From contig CAWIVY010000006.1 in the NCBI GenBank assembly GCA_963839615.1, forward strand, positions 1 through 64,000: DNA of 64,000 bases, in the 5' to 3' direction. How positions within the stretch are numbered: position 1 is the stretch's first letter; each line of letters begins with the position of its first letter. Shown piece by piece: positions 10,975 to 19,402 of this stretch. Under the pieces are notes generated by a model. The model was not told where the DNA came from. It did not search any database and was given only the letters and a program-made list of their open reading frames with translations. The stretch comes from DASQMT01 sp963839615. Its GTDB lineage: Bacteria > Actinomycetota > Thermoleophilia > Solirubrobacterales > Solirubrobacteraceae. A program made the translations under genes and the position numbers.

Positions 10975-11894
10975 CCGTCGCGGAGCGCTTCGCGCGGGCC
11001 CGCCCGCGGCTCCTCCGCCTCGCCTACAGCGAGCTCGGCGATCTCGGCGAGGCGGAGGACGTCGTGCAGGAGGCGTGGTTGCGGCTGGAGCGCACGGGCG
11101 CGGAGTCGATCGACGATCTCGACGCGTGGCTGACCACGGTCGTCGGCCGGCTGGCGCTCGACACGCTGCGCTCCGCCCGCACGCGGCGCGAGACGTACGT
11201 CGGCCCGTGGCTGCCGGAGCCGCTCGTCTCCGGCGGGGCCGATGACCCCGCCGACCGCGTCACCCTCGACGAGTCGGTCAGCTACGCGCTGCTCGCCGTG
11301 CTCGAGCAGCTCTCGCCCGCCGAGCGTACGGCGTTCGTGCTCCACGACGTCTTCGACGTGCCGTTCGGCGAGGTCGCGGAGGTGGTCGGGCGGACGCCGG
11401 AAGCCGTGCGCCAGCTCGCCTCGCGCGCACGCCGCCACGTCGCGGGGGCGCGCCCGCGCTTCGAGGCCTCGGCCGACGAGCACGAACGCGCGGTGCGCGC
11501 GTTCGCGCAAGCGGTCGCCGAAGGCGACATCGACCGCCTCGTGGCGGTGCTCGACCCGGACGTCGTCTGGACCTCCGACGGCGGCGGGCGCGCGGTCACG
11601 GCGCGCAAGCCGCTGCGCGGCGCCGCGCGCGTCGCGCGCGCATGGGCCGCCCTGCGCCATAAGCCGGCGATCGAGCCGGCGGCGACCCCGATCGAGCTCA
11701 ACGGCCGGCTCGGGCTGCTGGTCGCGGGCACCGACGGAAACCTCGCGGCCCTCTCCTTCCTCGTCGCCGGCGGGCGCATCGTGCGCATCGACCTCGTGCG
11801 CAACCCGGAGAAGCTGCGCCGGGTGAGCGGCTACGGCGAGACGGCGACGCCGAGCGAGTCGGCGCCGAGGAAGTTCGGCGAGCCGTCCTCGTAG
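10971..11894 (+). CDS. ECF41 (SigJ-like) RNA polymerase sigma factor with C-terminal SnoaL-like domain
   Basis: 307 aa. Sigma region 2 (RLAYSELGDLGEAEDVVQEAWLRL) and region 4 (LSPAERTAFVLHDVFD ... SRARRHVA) are followed by a ~110-residue SnoaL/NTF2-like domain. The three ECF41 hallmarks are present: WLPEP in the linker, DGGGR early in the C-terminal domain, and NPEKL near the end (consensus NPDKL). In this group the fused C-terminal domain, rather than a membrane anti-sigma factor, controls activity, consistent with none being adjacent. ATG 10971 overlaps the epimerase stop. The final ~60 nt overlap the methyltransferase remnant on the other strand. Confidence 0.93.
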   Translation: MTVAERFARARPRLLRLAYSELGDLGEAEDVVQEAWLRLERTGAESIDDLDAWLTTVVGRLALDTLRSARTRRETYVGPWLPEPLVSGGADDPADRVTLDESVSYALLAVLEQLSPAERTAFVLHDVFDVPFGEVAEVVGRTPEAVRQLASRARRHVAGARPRFEASADEHERAVRAFAQAVAEGDIDRLVAVLDPDVVWTSDGGGRAVTARKPLRGAARVARAWAALRHKPAIEPAATPIELNGRLGLLVAGTDGNLAALSFLVAGGRIVRIDLVRNPEKLRRVSGYGETATPSESAPRKFGEPSS

Positions 11895-12221
11895 AAGACG
11901 TCGATCTCGGTGATCGTGAAGCCGGCCGTGGTCAGCAGCTCGACTATCGGGCGGGTCAGGTGGCAGCCGCCGAAGAGCCGCTTCTGCACCGGCTCGAGCC
12001 GCCGTTGCCAGCGGCGCACCGGCTCGTCGGGGGCGAGCCCGTGCTCGACGAAGTGCATCGTCCCTCCGGGCTTGAGGACGCGGCGCACCTCGCGCAGCGC
12101 GGCCGCGACGTCGGGAATCGTGCACAGCGTCCAGGTCGAGAGGGCGGCGTCGAAGCTGTCACGCGACGTCGATGATGCGGGGGAGGACCTGGTCGCCGTA
12201 GAGCCCCGTGACCGCGGTCAC
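11831..12221 (-). pseudogene. Decayed SAM-dependent methyltransferase
   Basis: Two pieces of one methyltransferase lie in different frames. GTG 12221 opens VTAVTGLYGDQVLPRIIDVA and hits TGA at 12159. The second frame then reads FDAALSTWTLCTIPDVAAAL ... VRRVLKPGGTMHFVEHGLAP to a stop at 11831. The first piece normally leads into motif I (ACGxG), and the second begins at motif IV, so roughly 60-80 codons including the SAM-binding loop are missing. The GTG overlaps the stop of the upstream methyltransferase (GTGA), showing the two were once an operon. A protein of about 85 aa from ATG 12088 would lack SAM binding. Confidence 0.7.
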
Positions 12222-12991
12222 CCTACCTTTCCGGTCGCGACCCACGCGCGCGCCGGGAGCCGGAACGGCTCGTCGCCGACCCCGAGCCGCCGCTGAAGCT
12301 CTTGCTTCAGGGCCGCCCGCCGCTCGGGCGCGAGCGCGGTGACGTAGGCGCCCGAGGGCGCGACGCCGAGCTCCAGCGGCTGCCAGAGGTCCTCGAAGTC
12401 GTCGTAGTCCGCGCTGACGACGACAGGCGCGACGCTCACCTCGGCAAGTCCGGCCTCCCGCCAGAGCCCGCCGAGCGAGCCGGGCGTGCAGTACGGCATG
12501 CAGCGTCCCTCGTCGCGGTCGGCGGCATCGGGGTCGAGCGCGATCGCCGCGTCCCAGAAGCGGCGGAGGAGCGTCATCTCGCCGGCGTAGTCCCAGACCG
12601 CCGCCACGACCGTGCCGCCGGGCCGGGTCACCCGGCGCATCTCGCGCACGCCTCCGAGCGGGTCGCTCATGAAGTTCACGACGAGCTGGGCGAACGCATG
12701 ATCGAACGCGGCGTCCGCGAACGGCAGCGCCTCCGCCGGGGCGACCTCGACCCGGACGCCCGGCAGCCGCAGGCGGCACGCCTCGGCGAACGGGACGGAC
12801 GGGTCCACCGCGGCGACGTGCTCGGCACCGGTCGCCGCGACGAGCTCGCTCGTCAGCGCGCCGGGTCCGCAGCCGACGTCGAGCGCGCGGCCGCCGGGCT
12901 GCACGCCGGCGGCCGCGATCAGCGCCCGCGCGAGCTCGCGGCCGTAGCGCCCGATGTGCCGGTCGTAGGCTTCCGCCGGCGCGCGGAACAT
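12218..12991 (-). CDS. Class I SAM-dependent methyltransferase
   Basis: 257 aa. Motif I is ALDVGCGPGALTSEL (about residues 40-52), acidic motif II is AAVDPS, and motif IV is FDHAFAQLVVNFM followed by RPGGTVVAAVWD. It resembles the UbiE/Methyltransf_11 group; substrate not identifiable. ATG 12991 (MFRAPAEAYDRH) is preferred because upstream codons are not conserved-looking and would invade the divergent PPOX gene. Its downstream partner is a methyltransferase remnant. Confidence 0.82.
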   Translation of the reverse strand: MFRAPAEAYDRHIGRYGRELARALIAAAGVQPGGRALDVGCGPGALTSELVAATGAEHVAAVDPSVPFAEACRLRLPGVRVEVAPAEALPFADAAFDHAFAQLVVNFMSDPLGGVREMRRVTRPGGTVVAAVWDYAGEMTLLRRFWDAAIALDPDAADRDEGRCMPYCTPGSLGGLWREAGLAEVSVAPVVVSADYDDFEDLWQPLELGVAPSGAYVTALAPERRAALKQELQRRLGVGDEPFRLPARAWVATGKVG

Positions 12992-13058
12992 CGCTGCTCC
13001 CGATGAGTCCGGGCGGTTCACGGAGTCATTTGTACATCGATTCGAATCCAGGAGGCGC

Positions 13059-13571
13059 GTGACCGTGAAGCCCGATCCGACCGCCGCGTTCGACAGCCGC
13101 TTCAGTGACCCCGAAGCCGGCCCGACCCCGTGGCGTGACGCCGCGCAGGTGCTCGAGCAGGCAGAGCTGTACTGGTTGACCACGGTGCGCGCCGACGGCC
13201 GGCCGCATGTGACCCCGCTGATCGGCATCGCCGAGGACTCCGCCGTCTACTTCTGCACCGGGCCGCGCGAGCAGAAGGCCCGCAACCTCGAACATCGCAT
13301 GCAGGTGGCGCTGACGACCGGGAACAACAGCTGGGCGCAGGGTCTCGACGTCGTCGTCGAGGGCACCGCGGTGCGCATCGAGGACCGGGAGACGCTCCAG
13401 CGGATCGCCGACGCCTATGAGGCGAAGTACGGCAGCTTCTGGCACTTCGACGTCGGTGACGGCGTCTTCGGCGCCGGCGAGAATGTCGCCGCCGTGTTCC
13501 GGATCGAGCCGGACAAGGTGCTGGCGTTCGCGAAGGACCCGCACGCCCAGACGAGGTACCGCTTCCGCTAG
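13059..13571 (+). CDS. Pyridoxamine 5'-phosphate oxidase-fold FMN-binding protein
   Basis: 170 aa with the split beta-barrel pattern AELYWLTTVRADGRPHVTPL followed by AVYFCTGPREQKARNLEHR, typical of F420/FMN-binding pyridoxamine oxidase-like proteins. The true PdxH activity is not implied. GTG 13059 is preceded by a good Shine-Dalgarno (AGGAGG about 6 nt upstream), unlike most neighbours. It converges with a DUF1326 gene and the two share a single CTAG (13568-13571) that supplies TAG stops on both strands. Confidence 0.82.
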   Translation: MTVKPDPTAAFDSRFSDPEAGPTPWRDAAQVLEQAELYWLTTVRADGRPHVTPLIGIAEDSAVYFCTGPREQKARNLEHRMQVALTTGNNSWAQGLDVVVEGTAVRIEDRETLQRIADAYEAKYGSFWHFDVGDGVFGAGENVAAVFRIEPDKVLAFAKDPHAQTRYRFR

Positions 13572-14191
13572 TGCTCTGACGCGTAGTCGAACGTCGACTG
13601 GTAGGCGCAGCGCCCGCTGAGCTCGAAGTCCAGCGGTGCGTCGGTGACGCGCAGCAGGTCACCGCGCAGCTCGACCCCGGAGCGATGGTGGCCGGGGATC
13701 ACGCAGGTCACCGGCGGCTGATCGCGCACGGGTTCGAGCACGCGCACGCTCACCTCCTCGCCCGCGCGGAACCAGGCGCGGCGCGCGTGGTGCGCGACCT
13801 CGATGCGGACGGCGCGCACGGCCACGAGGCGGCTGGCCTTGAACGCCCATGGGAAGTGCACGAGCGCCGGGCCGCCCAGGTCGCCGGTGAACAAGGCCTG
13901 CAGCGCCGCACGCTGGCGCTCGCTCGCGCGCTCGTCGAGGTAGAGCACGAAGTCCCAGGGTGAGCCCGGCTCGTCGTCGTCGTAGCGGCATGCCAGCACG
14001 ACGGCGAGGCCCGCCAGATCCACGTCGCCCGCGTGACCCTGCTCGATCGCCCAGGACAGCGCGCCCTCGCACACGCCGTAGGTGGAGCGGCCGCCGGCCT
14101 CGCCGCCGATTCGGCGGCAGGGGCAGATCGCATCGCAGTTGCAGGACTCGAGGTAACTTCCCGAGATCCTCCAGGCGGGCGGGTCGCTCAC
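13568..14191 (-). CDS. DUF1326 domain protein (copy 1)
   Basis: 207 aa, cytoplasmic, no signal peptide or membrane segment. The N-terminus carries SYLESCNCDAICPC, a CxCxxxCPC motif that looks like a metal site. A second DUF1326 protein at 58.1-58.7 kb has the same motif (TCSCEVICPC) and sits beside DUF2182; this copy is unpaired. The family has no established function; metal binding is inferred. GTG 14191 is chosen because TAGGGT lies 9 nt upstream of it. Confidence 0.8.
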   Translation of the reverse strand: MSDPPAWRISGSYLESCNCDAICPCRRIGGEAGGRSTYGVCEGALSWAIEQGHAGDVDLAGLAVVLACRYDDDEPGSPWDFVLYLDERASERQRAALQALFTGDLGGPALVHFPWAFKASRLVAVRAVRIEVAHHARRAWFRAGEEVSVRVLEPVRDQPPVTCVIPGHHRSGVELRGDLLRVTDAPLDFELSGRCAYQSTFDYASEH

Positions 14192-14200
14192 GATGACCGA

Positions 14201-14206
14201 ACCCTA
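14201..14206 (-). promoter_or_regulatory. -10 element of DUF1326 gene copy 1
   Basis: On the minus strand TAGGGT lies 9 nt before GTG 14191. Confidence 0.35.
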
Positions 14207-14209
14207 GGC

Positions 14210-14230
14210 CTATCGCTCGTTCAGCGATAG
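14210..14230 (-). terminator. Hairpin at the end of the SDR gene
   Basis: CTATCGCT and AGCGATAG pair around a 5-nt loop. The hairpin spans the SDR stop codon and ends just before the DUF1326 promoter. There is no T-tract, so termination strength is uncertain. Confidence 0.45.
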
Positions 14231-15138
14231 CCGGTCGCGTCCGCCGGGCGGCCGGCGTCCTGGACCTCGACCATGTAGCGCCAGCAGTCGGGCTGGGAGC
14301 CGTCGACGTCGGTGAAGCCGTAGTCGCGCGCGAGGCCGCCGGAGGAGAACGAGCCGCCGTTGCGGCGCTCGAGCTGCGGGTCGGCGGCGAGCGCGGCGAC
14401 GGCGCGCCCCACGAAGCGCGGGCTCTCGGAGATCGCGGCGAAGTGCGGGCTCCCGACCTTCGCCTCGCGCCAGTTCTCCTCGGTGACGCCGTAGATCTCG
14501 AGCATCATCTCCGAGCGCAGCCAGCCCGGCGTCAGCGCCACGGCGCTGCACCCGTGCGGCGCGAGCTCCTTGCCGTGCGCGAACGCGAGCCGGAGCACCG
14601 CCGTCTTCGCGAGGTCGTAGAACATCGAGAGCCGGTAGTTCTCGGCGTTGTACTCGCGCGTGCCGTCGGTCATCTCGACGACCAGGCCGCCCGGGCGGCG
14701 GATCAGCAACGGCAGCGCGAAGTGGCTCGTGATCAGGTGCGTGTCGATCGCGAGCCTCAGCATCCGCAGGCCGCCGTCGAGGTCGTGCTCCCACACCGGT
14801 TTGTCCCACTCGGCCAGCTTCTCGCCGCCCCAGATGTCGTTGACGAGCACGTCCAGGCGGCCCTGCTCGGCCTCGATGCGCCGGACGAGCGCCTCGACCT
14901 GCGCGTGCTCCAGGTGATCGACCGCGACCGCGATTCCCGCGCCGCCGGCGGCATCGACGAGCTCGGCTGTTTCCTCGATCGTCTCGGGCCGGTCGTACTC
15001 CGAGCGTTGCTGCCTGGTCGAGCGGCCCGTGCAGTAGACGGTCGCGCCCGCCTCGCCCAGCGCGACCGCGGTGCCGCGCCCGGCGCCGCGCGTGGCCCCG
15101 GTCACGAGCGCAACCTTCCCGGTCAGCGGAGCCGTCAC
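14221..15138 (-). CDS. Short-chain dehydrogenase/reductase (SDR)
   Basis: About 305 aa. The classical nucleotide-binding motif TGATRGAGRG is near residue 15. The catalytic YxxxK is less usual: the likely stretch is MFYDLAKTAVLRL, with Y and K correctly spaced (YDLAK). The Asn motif is modified to NDIWGG in place of NNAG, a feature of an SDR subgroup often annotated as oxidoreductases of unknown substrate. GTG 15138 overlaps the stop of the upstream EamA gene (GTGA), so it is translationally coupled. TAGGAT 7 nt upstream might also give an internal promoter. Confidence 0.85.
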   Translation of the reverse strand: MTAPLTGKVALVTGATRGAGRGTAVALGEAGATVYCTGRSTRQQRSEYDRPETIEETAELVDAAGGAGIAVAVDHLEHAQVEALVRRIEAEQGRLDVLVNDIWGGEKLAEWDKPVWEHDLDGGLRMLRLAIDTHLITSHFALPLLIRRPGGLVVEMTDGTREYNAENYRLSMFYDLAKTAVLRLAFAHGKELAPHGCSAVALTPGWLRSEMMLEIYGVTEENWREAKVGSPHFAAISESPRFVGRAVAALAADPQLERRNGGSFSSGGLARDYGFTDVDGSQPDCWRYMVEVQDAGRPADATGYR

Positions 15139-16052
15139 TGGGAGAATCCTAGGCGTGTCCGGGGCGGGCGCGGCAGCCGCGCGTGCAGCACGAGCACGCC
15201 GCCGAGGACGAGCGCGCCGCCGAGGAGCTGGACAGCGCCCAGCACCTCCCCGAACACGAGGAAGGCCAGCAGTACCGTCACGAGCGGCTCGACGGTGGCG
15301 AGGATCGAGGCGGTCGTCGGCCCGACGCGCTGGAGGCCGGCGAAGAACAGGGTGATCGACGCCACCGTCGAGACCAGGGCGACGCCGATGAGCCAACCCC
15401 AGCCGGCGAGCGTGAGCTCGCCCGGGCGGAGCTCGCCGAGCAGCGCCGACCCGGCCGTCAGGGAGATCGCCGCGCCGGTGCAGACGAGCGCCGCGAGCAG
15501 CTGCGGCCGCACGCGCCCGGAGACGCCCTCGCTGCTGAGTATGTACGTGCTGTAGACGACCGCCGCGCCGAGCCCTAGCGCGACGCCCAGTGGCTCCAGC
15601 GCGCCCGATCCCGCGCCGGCGACCACTAGCCCGAGGCCCCCGGACGCGAGGCCGAGCGCGGCCAGCCGGCGCGCGTCGGCGCGCTCGCGGCCGAGCGTGA
15701 TCGCCGCCACGGCGACGATCGCGGGGAAGGTGTAGAGCAGCAGCGACAGCAGCGACGCGTCGATGCGCTCGAGTGCGGCGAAGTAGCAGCCGGCCTGCGC
15801 GGCGTAGCAGCACCCGCCCAGAGCGAGGGCGATGCGCAGGTCGCGGCCGCGGAGCGCCCGCAGCTCGCGCACGGCCCCGCGCGCGATGATCGGCGTCCAG
15901 AGCAGCACCGCCGCCAGCACGAAGCGGACGGCGAGCAGCGTTCCGACGGTCGCGCCCTCGGCGTAGGCGAGCTTGCCGAAGATGGCCATGGCGCCGAACG
16001 TGGCGGCCGAGCCGAGGCAGAAGACGGTTCCCGTGAAGCGCACGACACGCAT
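15135..16052 (-). CDS. EamA (DMT superfamily) transporter
   Basis: About 305 aa, ten predicted membrane segments in two EamA repeats. The first begins FTGTVFCLGSAATFGAMAIFG and the second around LGVALGLGAAVVYSTYI. It likely exports a metabolite or amino acid; substrate unknown. ATG 16052 (MRVVRFTG) is chosen because GGCAGG lies just upstream; ATG 16070 would add MLSLGR. It is divergent from a LysR regulator, the usual arrangement for a regulated exporter, and coupled to the downstream SDR. Confidence 0.85.
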   Translation of the reverse strand: MRVVRFTGTVFCLGSAATFGAMAIFGKLAYAEGATVGTLLAVRFVLAAVLLWTPIIARGAVRELRALRGRDLRIALALGGCCYAAQAGCYFAALERIDASLLSLLLYTFPAIVAVAAITLGRERADARRLAALGLASGGLGLVVAGAGSGALEPLGVALGLGAAVVYSTYILSSEGVSGRVRPQLLAALVCTGAAISLTAGSALLGELRPGELTLAGWGWLIGVALVSTVASITLFFAGLQRVGPTTASILATVEPLVTVLLAFLVFGEVLGAVQLLGGALVLGGVLVLHARLPRPPRTRLGFSQ

Positions 16053-16103
16053 CCTGCCCAGCGAAAGCATCAGGATCGACTCCGCTTCCTGATGGCTAAT
16101 CGG

Positions 16104-16109
16104 TAGTGT
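16104..16109 (+). promoter_or_regulatory. -10 element of the lysR gene
   Basis: TAGTGT lies 9 nt before GTG 16119 in the divergent lysR/EamA interval. Confidence 0.35.
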
Positions 16110-16118
16110 TCCTTCACA

Positions 16119-17039
16119 GTGCTCGATCTCCGCCGCCTGCGCCTCCTACGCGAGCTGAGCGATCGCGGGACGATCGCGGCAGTCGCCGACGCCCTCCAGT
16201 ACACGCCGTCGGCCGTCTCGCAGCAGCTCGCGATGCTCGAGCGCGAGGCCGGCGTGCGTCTGCTCGAGCGCGCCGGCCGCGGCGTGCGCCTGACCGATCC
16301 CGCCCGCGTCCTCGTCGGCCACGCGGACGCGCTGCTCGAGCGCGCGGCACTCGCCGAGGCGGATCTCGCCGCCGCCGCCTGCACCGTCAGCGGCCGCGCT
16401 CGCATCGCCTCGTTCCAGTCCGCGGCGCTGCGCCTCGTGCTGCCGGCCATGGATGCGCTGGCGCGAGCTGCGCCACGGTTGCGCTGCGAGCTGATCGAGG
16501 CCGAGCCCGAGCAGGCGCTGCCGGCGCTGGCGATCGGCGACGTCGACGTCGTCCTCGGCGACGAGTGGCAGCACCTACCCTGGCGACTGCCCACAGGCCT
16601 GCTGCGGCACGAGCTGCTGCGCGACCCGGTGCGGCTCGTCCTCCCCGCCCGGCACGCGGCGGCGCGCCGCCACCAGGAGGCGGTGCCGCTGGCCGAGCTC
16701 TCCGGCGAGGCCTGGACGACGGGACACCCCGGGCTGGGCTGGGACGAGATGACCCACCGCAGCTGCCGCGAGCTCGGAGGCTTCGAGCCCGACATCCGCC
16801 ACCGCACCAACGACGCGGTCGTGAGCCTCGCGCTCGTCGCCGCCGGACAGGCCGTGACCCTGCTGCCCGACCTCGTCCTCCCGCGTCGCTATCCGGGCGT
16901 CGTGATGCGCGCGATCGCCGAGCGCCCCTTCGACCGGACGATCTCCGCCGCCACGCGCGCCACGGACGCCGCGCGGCCGTCGACGCAGGCGGTGCTCGCC
17001 GCGGTGCGTGACGCGGTCGCCGCGCTGCCCCGCGGTTGA
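16119..17039 (+). CDS. LysR family transcriptional regulator
   Basis: 306 aa. The N-terminal winged helix (LRLLRELSDRGTIAAVADALQYTPSAVSQQLAMLEREAG) is followed by a periplasmic-binding-like effector domain. It is divergent from the EamA-SDR pair across about 65 nt, so it probably controls that pair and itself. The start at GTG 16119 gives the standard LysR beginning MLDLRRLRLL. It converges with the STAND-ATPase gene with one base between stops. Confidence 0.9.
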   Translation: MLDLRRLRLLRELSDRGTIAAVADALQYTPSAVSQQLAMLEREAGVRLLERAGRGVRLTDPARVLVGHADALLERAALAEADLAAAACTVSGRARIASFQSAALRLVLPAMDALARAAPRLRCELIEAEPEQALPALAIGDVDVVLGDEWQHLPWRLPTGLLRHELLRDPVRLVLPARHAAARRHQEAVPLAELSGEAWTTGHPGLGWDEMTHRSCRELGGFEPDIRHRTNDAVVSLALVAAGQAVTLLPDLVLPRRYPGVVMRAIAERPFDRTISAATRATDAARPSTQAVLAAVRDAVAALPRG

Positions 17040-17040
17040 A

Positions 17041-18930
17041 TCAGAGCCGCCGCAGGCGATACCCGACGCCGCGCACGGTCTCCAGCGCGCCCGCGCGATC
17101 GCCGAGCTTGCGCCGCAGCCCGGACACCGCCACGTCGACTACGTTGGAGCCGCCGGTCCACTCGTAGCCCCAGACGTCGCGCAGGAGCGTCGCGCGCGCG
17201 ACGGGCTGCTCCTCGCGGTCGCGCAGGTAGCGCAGCACGTCGCACTCGAGCTTGCTGAGCGCGACACGGCGGCCGTCGAGCACGAGCTCGCGCGCGTCCG
17301 CGTCGAGTACGGTGGCTCCCACGGGCAGGTCGCGCACGGCGAGCGCGGACAGCCAGCCGGCGACCGAGTCCGGGCCGAGGTCGCAGACGTTGGGGCTGTA
17401 CGCGACGCCGCCGAGCTCGACGTCGCGGCAGTCCGGCAGCGTGAGGAATCCGAGTGGCTCGAGCTGTGCGGAGATCGCCTCTCCGCGCGCCCCGGAGTAG
17501 ATGCGCCGCAGCGCCGGCCCCGCCTCGAGCGACGCGCGCTCCATGTCGCGCAGCAGCGCGGCGAAGCACGGCGAGGGCGCGGCACCGGTGCCGTAGGCGA
17601 GCGCGTGGCGCGCGAGCAGGACCCGCTGGCCGCGCGGGACGGGATGCGTGCGCAGGTGCCGGCGCCACGGCTCGCACAGCGGATCGCGCATGAGCAGGCG
17701 CTGCGGCACGTCGACAAGCTCGCAGAGGATCGTGAACGCGACGACCTGGCCGCGCGGGCTGCGCGCGACGCGGAACGCGCCGGGTACCTCGTCCCACCAG
17801 TCGCGGAGGAGCGCCTGCTGCTCGACCGGCTCGTGCCGCGCGACGATCGCCTCGATCGCGCCGCGGTCGTCCGGGCGGGCCGTCTCGACCGCGTAGTGCT
17901 GGACGGAAGAGGGGAAGAACGCCTCGCGCACGAGCGGCTCCTCCACGAGCTGGATCATGTCCGCGAGCGAGGCCCAGCGGGCCGCGCCGGCCGCGCCGTC
18001 GAGCTCGCGGCGGATCTGGGTCCAGGCCGCGCCGCGGTAGCCGCGGTGGCGCACGGGGTCCGTCGCGCGCAGCAGCGCCGCGACAGCCTCCCGGACGGTG
18101 TCGTGGACGACGAGGCCCTCGCGCCCGAGCTCGACGAACGGCAGCGCGCTGAGCCGCGCGAACGCCGCCTGCGGCGGCTCGCCGGGCAGCAGAGCGGCGA
18201 GCAGCGAGAGCGTGACGCGGCGCAGCACCGACGTCGCGTCGAGCGCCTCGCGCGTCGCCGGATCCAGCCCGTCGAGGTAGAGCGCCGCGAGCTCCTGGAC
18301 GACCGTCGGCAGGACGGCGTCCTCGGGCGCGTCCGGCCGCTCCCGGATCGCCGACGCCGCGAGCTGGAGCGACAGCGGGTGGCCGCGCACGAAGCGGTTG
18401 ACCCACTCGGCCTGCGTCTCGTCGAGCCCGGCTCGCCGCAGCACCTCGGCCGCGTCGGCGGGCGCCAGCGGCCCGAGCGGCAGCGTCCGCAGCAGCTCGC
18501 CGAACGACGACCGCCAGACGGCGCCGGGGGCGTCGCGGGTGGCCAGGACGACGCGCGCGTGCTCGGGCAGGGACGGCAGGAACGTCAGGCGCAGCCAGCC
18601 GTCGAGCAGGCGCAGGCGCTCGGCCGTGTCGACCAGGAGCACGACCGGGCCGTCGGCGGCCTCCAGGCCGGGCTCGACGGCCGCGAGGAAGCCCTGCGGC
18701 GTCGGCTCGATCCCGCGGCCGTCGACGGCGACGACGGCGGCGCCCCGCGCTCCCGCCTCGGACCCGAACGCGCGCAAGAGCGAGGACTTGCCCGAGCCGG
18801 CGACGCCGTGGACGACGGCCACGAGCGGTCCGTCGTCGTCGAACAGCGCGAGCAGCGCCTCGAGCTCGTCCTCGCGGCCGACCACCGCGGTGCGCCGCTC
18901 GGCCAGCAGCGCTCCGAAGGTCCGGCGCAT
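17041..18930 (-). CDS. STAND/AAA ATPase fused to a C-terminal OmpR-type winged helix
   Basis: 629 aa. The N-terminal P-loop is VVHGVAGSGKSSLLRAF (about residues 38-54) and the Walker B-like stretch is GPVVLLVDTAERL. A long alpha-helical middle region follows. The last ~90 residues form an OmpR/PhoB-type DNA-binding domain (LSKLECDVLRYLRDRE ... VDVAVSGLRRKLGDR ... VRGVGYRLRRL). No receiver domain, TPR array or LuxR helix is visible. Signal-gated ATPase regulators usually end in LuxR or begin with an OmpR/BTAD module, so a C-terminal OmpR domain is less common. It lies 4 nt after the DUF4242 gene. Confidence 0.8.
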   Translation of the reverse strand: MRRTFGALLAERRTAVVGREDELEALLALFDDDGPLVAVVHGVAGSGKSSLLRAFGSEAGARGAAVVAVDGRGIEPTPQGFLAAVEPGLEAADGPVVLLVDTAERLRLLDGWLRLTFLPSLPEHARVVLATRDAPGAVWRSSFGELLRTLPLGPLAPADAAEVLRRAGLDETQAEWVNRFVRGHPLSLQLAASAIRERPDAPEDAVLPTVVQELAALYLDGLDPATREALDATSVLRRVTLSLLAALLPGEPPQAAFARLSALPFVELGREGLVVHDTVREAVAALLRATDPVRHRGYRGAAWTQIRRELDGAAGAARWASLADMIQLVEEPLVREAFFPSSVQHYAVETARPDDRGAIEAIVARHEPVEQQALLRDWWDEVPGAFRVARSPRGQVVAFTILCELVDVPQRLLMRDPLCEPWRRHLRTHPVPRGQRVLLARHALAYGTGAAPSPCFAALLRDMERASLEAGPALRRIYSGARGEAISAQLEPLGFLTLPDCRDVELGGVAYSPNVCDLGPDSVAGWLSALAVRDLPVGATVLDADARELVLDGRRVALSKLECDVLRYLRDREEQPVARATLLRDVWGYEWTGGSNVVDVAVSGLRRKLGDRAGALETVRGVGYRLRRL

Positions 18931-18934
18931 CGCG

Positions 18935-19231
18935 TCAGGCGGCGGTGACGGGCTCGGGGTCCGGCGCCGCGACGATCGTCGCCGCCACGGGCTTGATCGA
19001 GTCGACCGGGAGCTGGAGCGCGTCGGCGTGCCGGAGCAGCCACTCCGGGCTGGTCGCCTCGTAGAGGCAGTGGGCGCTGAACGTCCCGTCGTCCTCGGCC
19101 ACGACGTACGAACGGATCCAGCGGATGTGCTCGCGGAGGGTGTCGTTGACGGCCGGCACGCAGTCGGCGGCGGCCGCCACCTCCTCCTCGGACAGCCAGA
19201 CGCGGGTGCGGGAGACGATGTAGACGGTCAC
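18935..19231 (-). CDS. DUF4242 (SCO4226-like) small protein
   Basis: 98-aa ferredoxin-like alpha/beta protein, MTVYIVSRTRVWLSEEEV ... IRWIRSYVVAEDDGTFSAHCLYEA. It matches the DUF4242 pattern, whose Streptomyces member SCO4226 binds nickel; metal binding here is not shown. GTG 19231 is chosen because TACGGT (plus-strand 19238-19243) lies 6 nt upstream. It is the first gene of an operon with the STAND regulator. Confidence 0.75.
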   Translation of the reverse strand: MTVYIVSRTRVWLSEEEVAAAADCVPAVNDTLREHIRWIRSYVVAEDDGTFSAHCLYEATSPEWLLRHADALQLPVDSIKPVAATIVAAPDPEPVTAA

Positions 19232-19237
19232 ACGCAG

Positions 19238-19243
19238 ACCGTA
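19238..19243 (-). promoter_or_regulatory. -10 element of the DUF4242-STAND operon
   Basis: TACGGT on the minus strand, 6 nt before GTG 19231. Confidence 0.4.
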
Positions 19244-19402
19244 CGCGCGCGCGATCCGTCCTGCCAAGGGTGCCACCCGCACCGGTCCGGGCGGGCTCAC
19301 CGAACCCTCGCCAAGCAAACGCTCAGGAAGCGCTCATGAACGGCCGTGGATCGGACTTACGCTCGTCCGGTCAGTTCTCCCCGACTCCCCAGGAGCAACC
19401 TC

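Noticed and set aside
15146..15151. Minus-strand TAGGAT 7 nt before the SDR start as a definite promoter
   Set aside because: The SDR start overlaps the stop of the EamA gene, so co-translation explains its expression; a promoter here is not needed.
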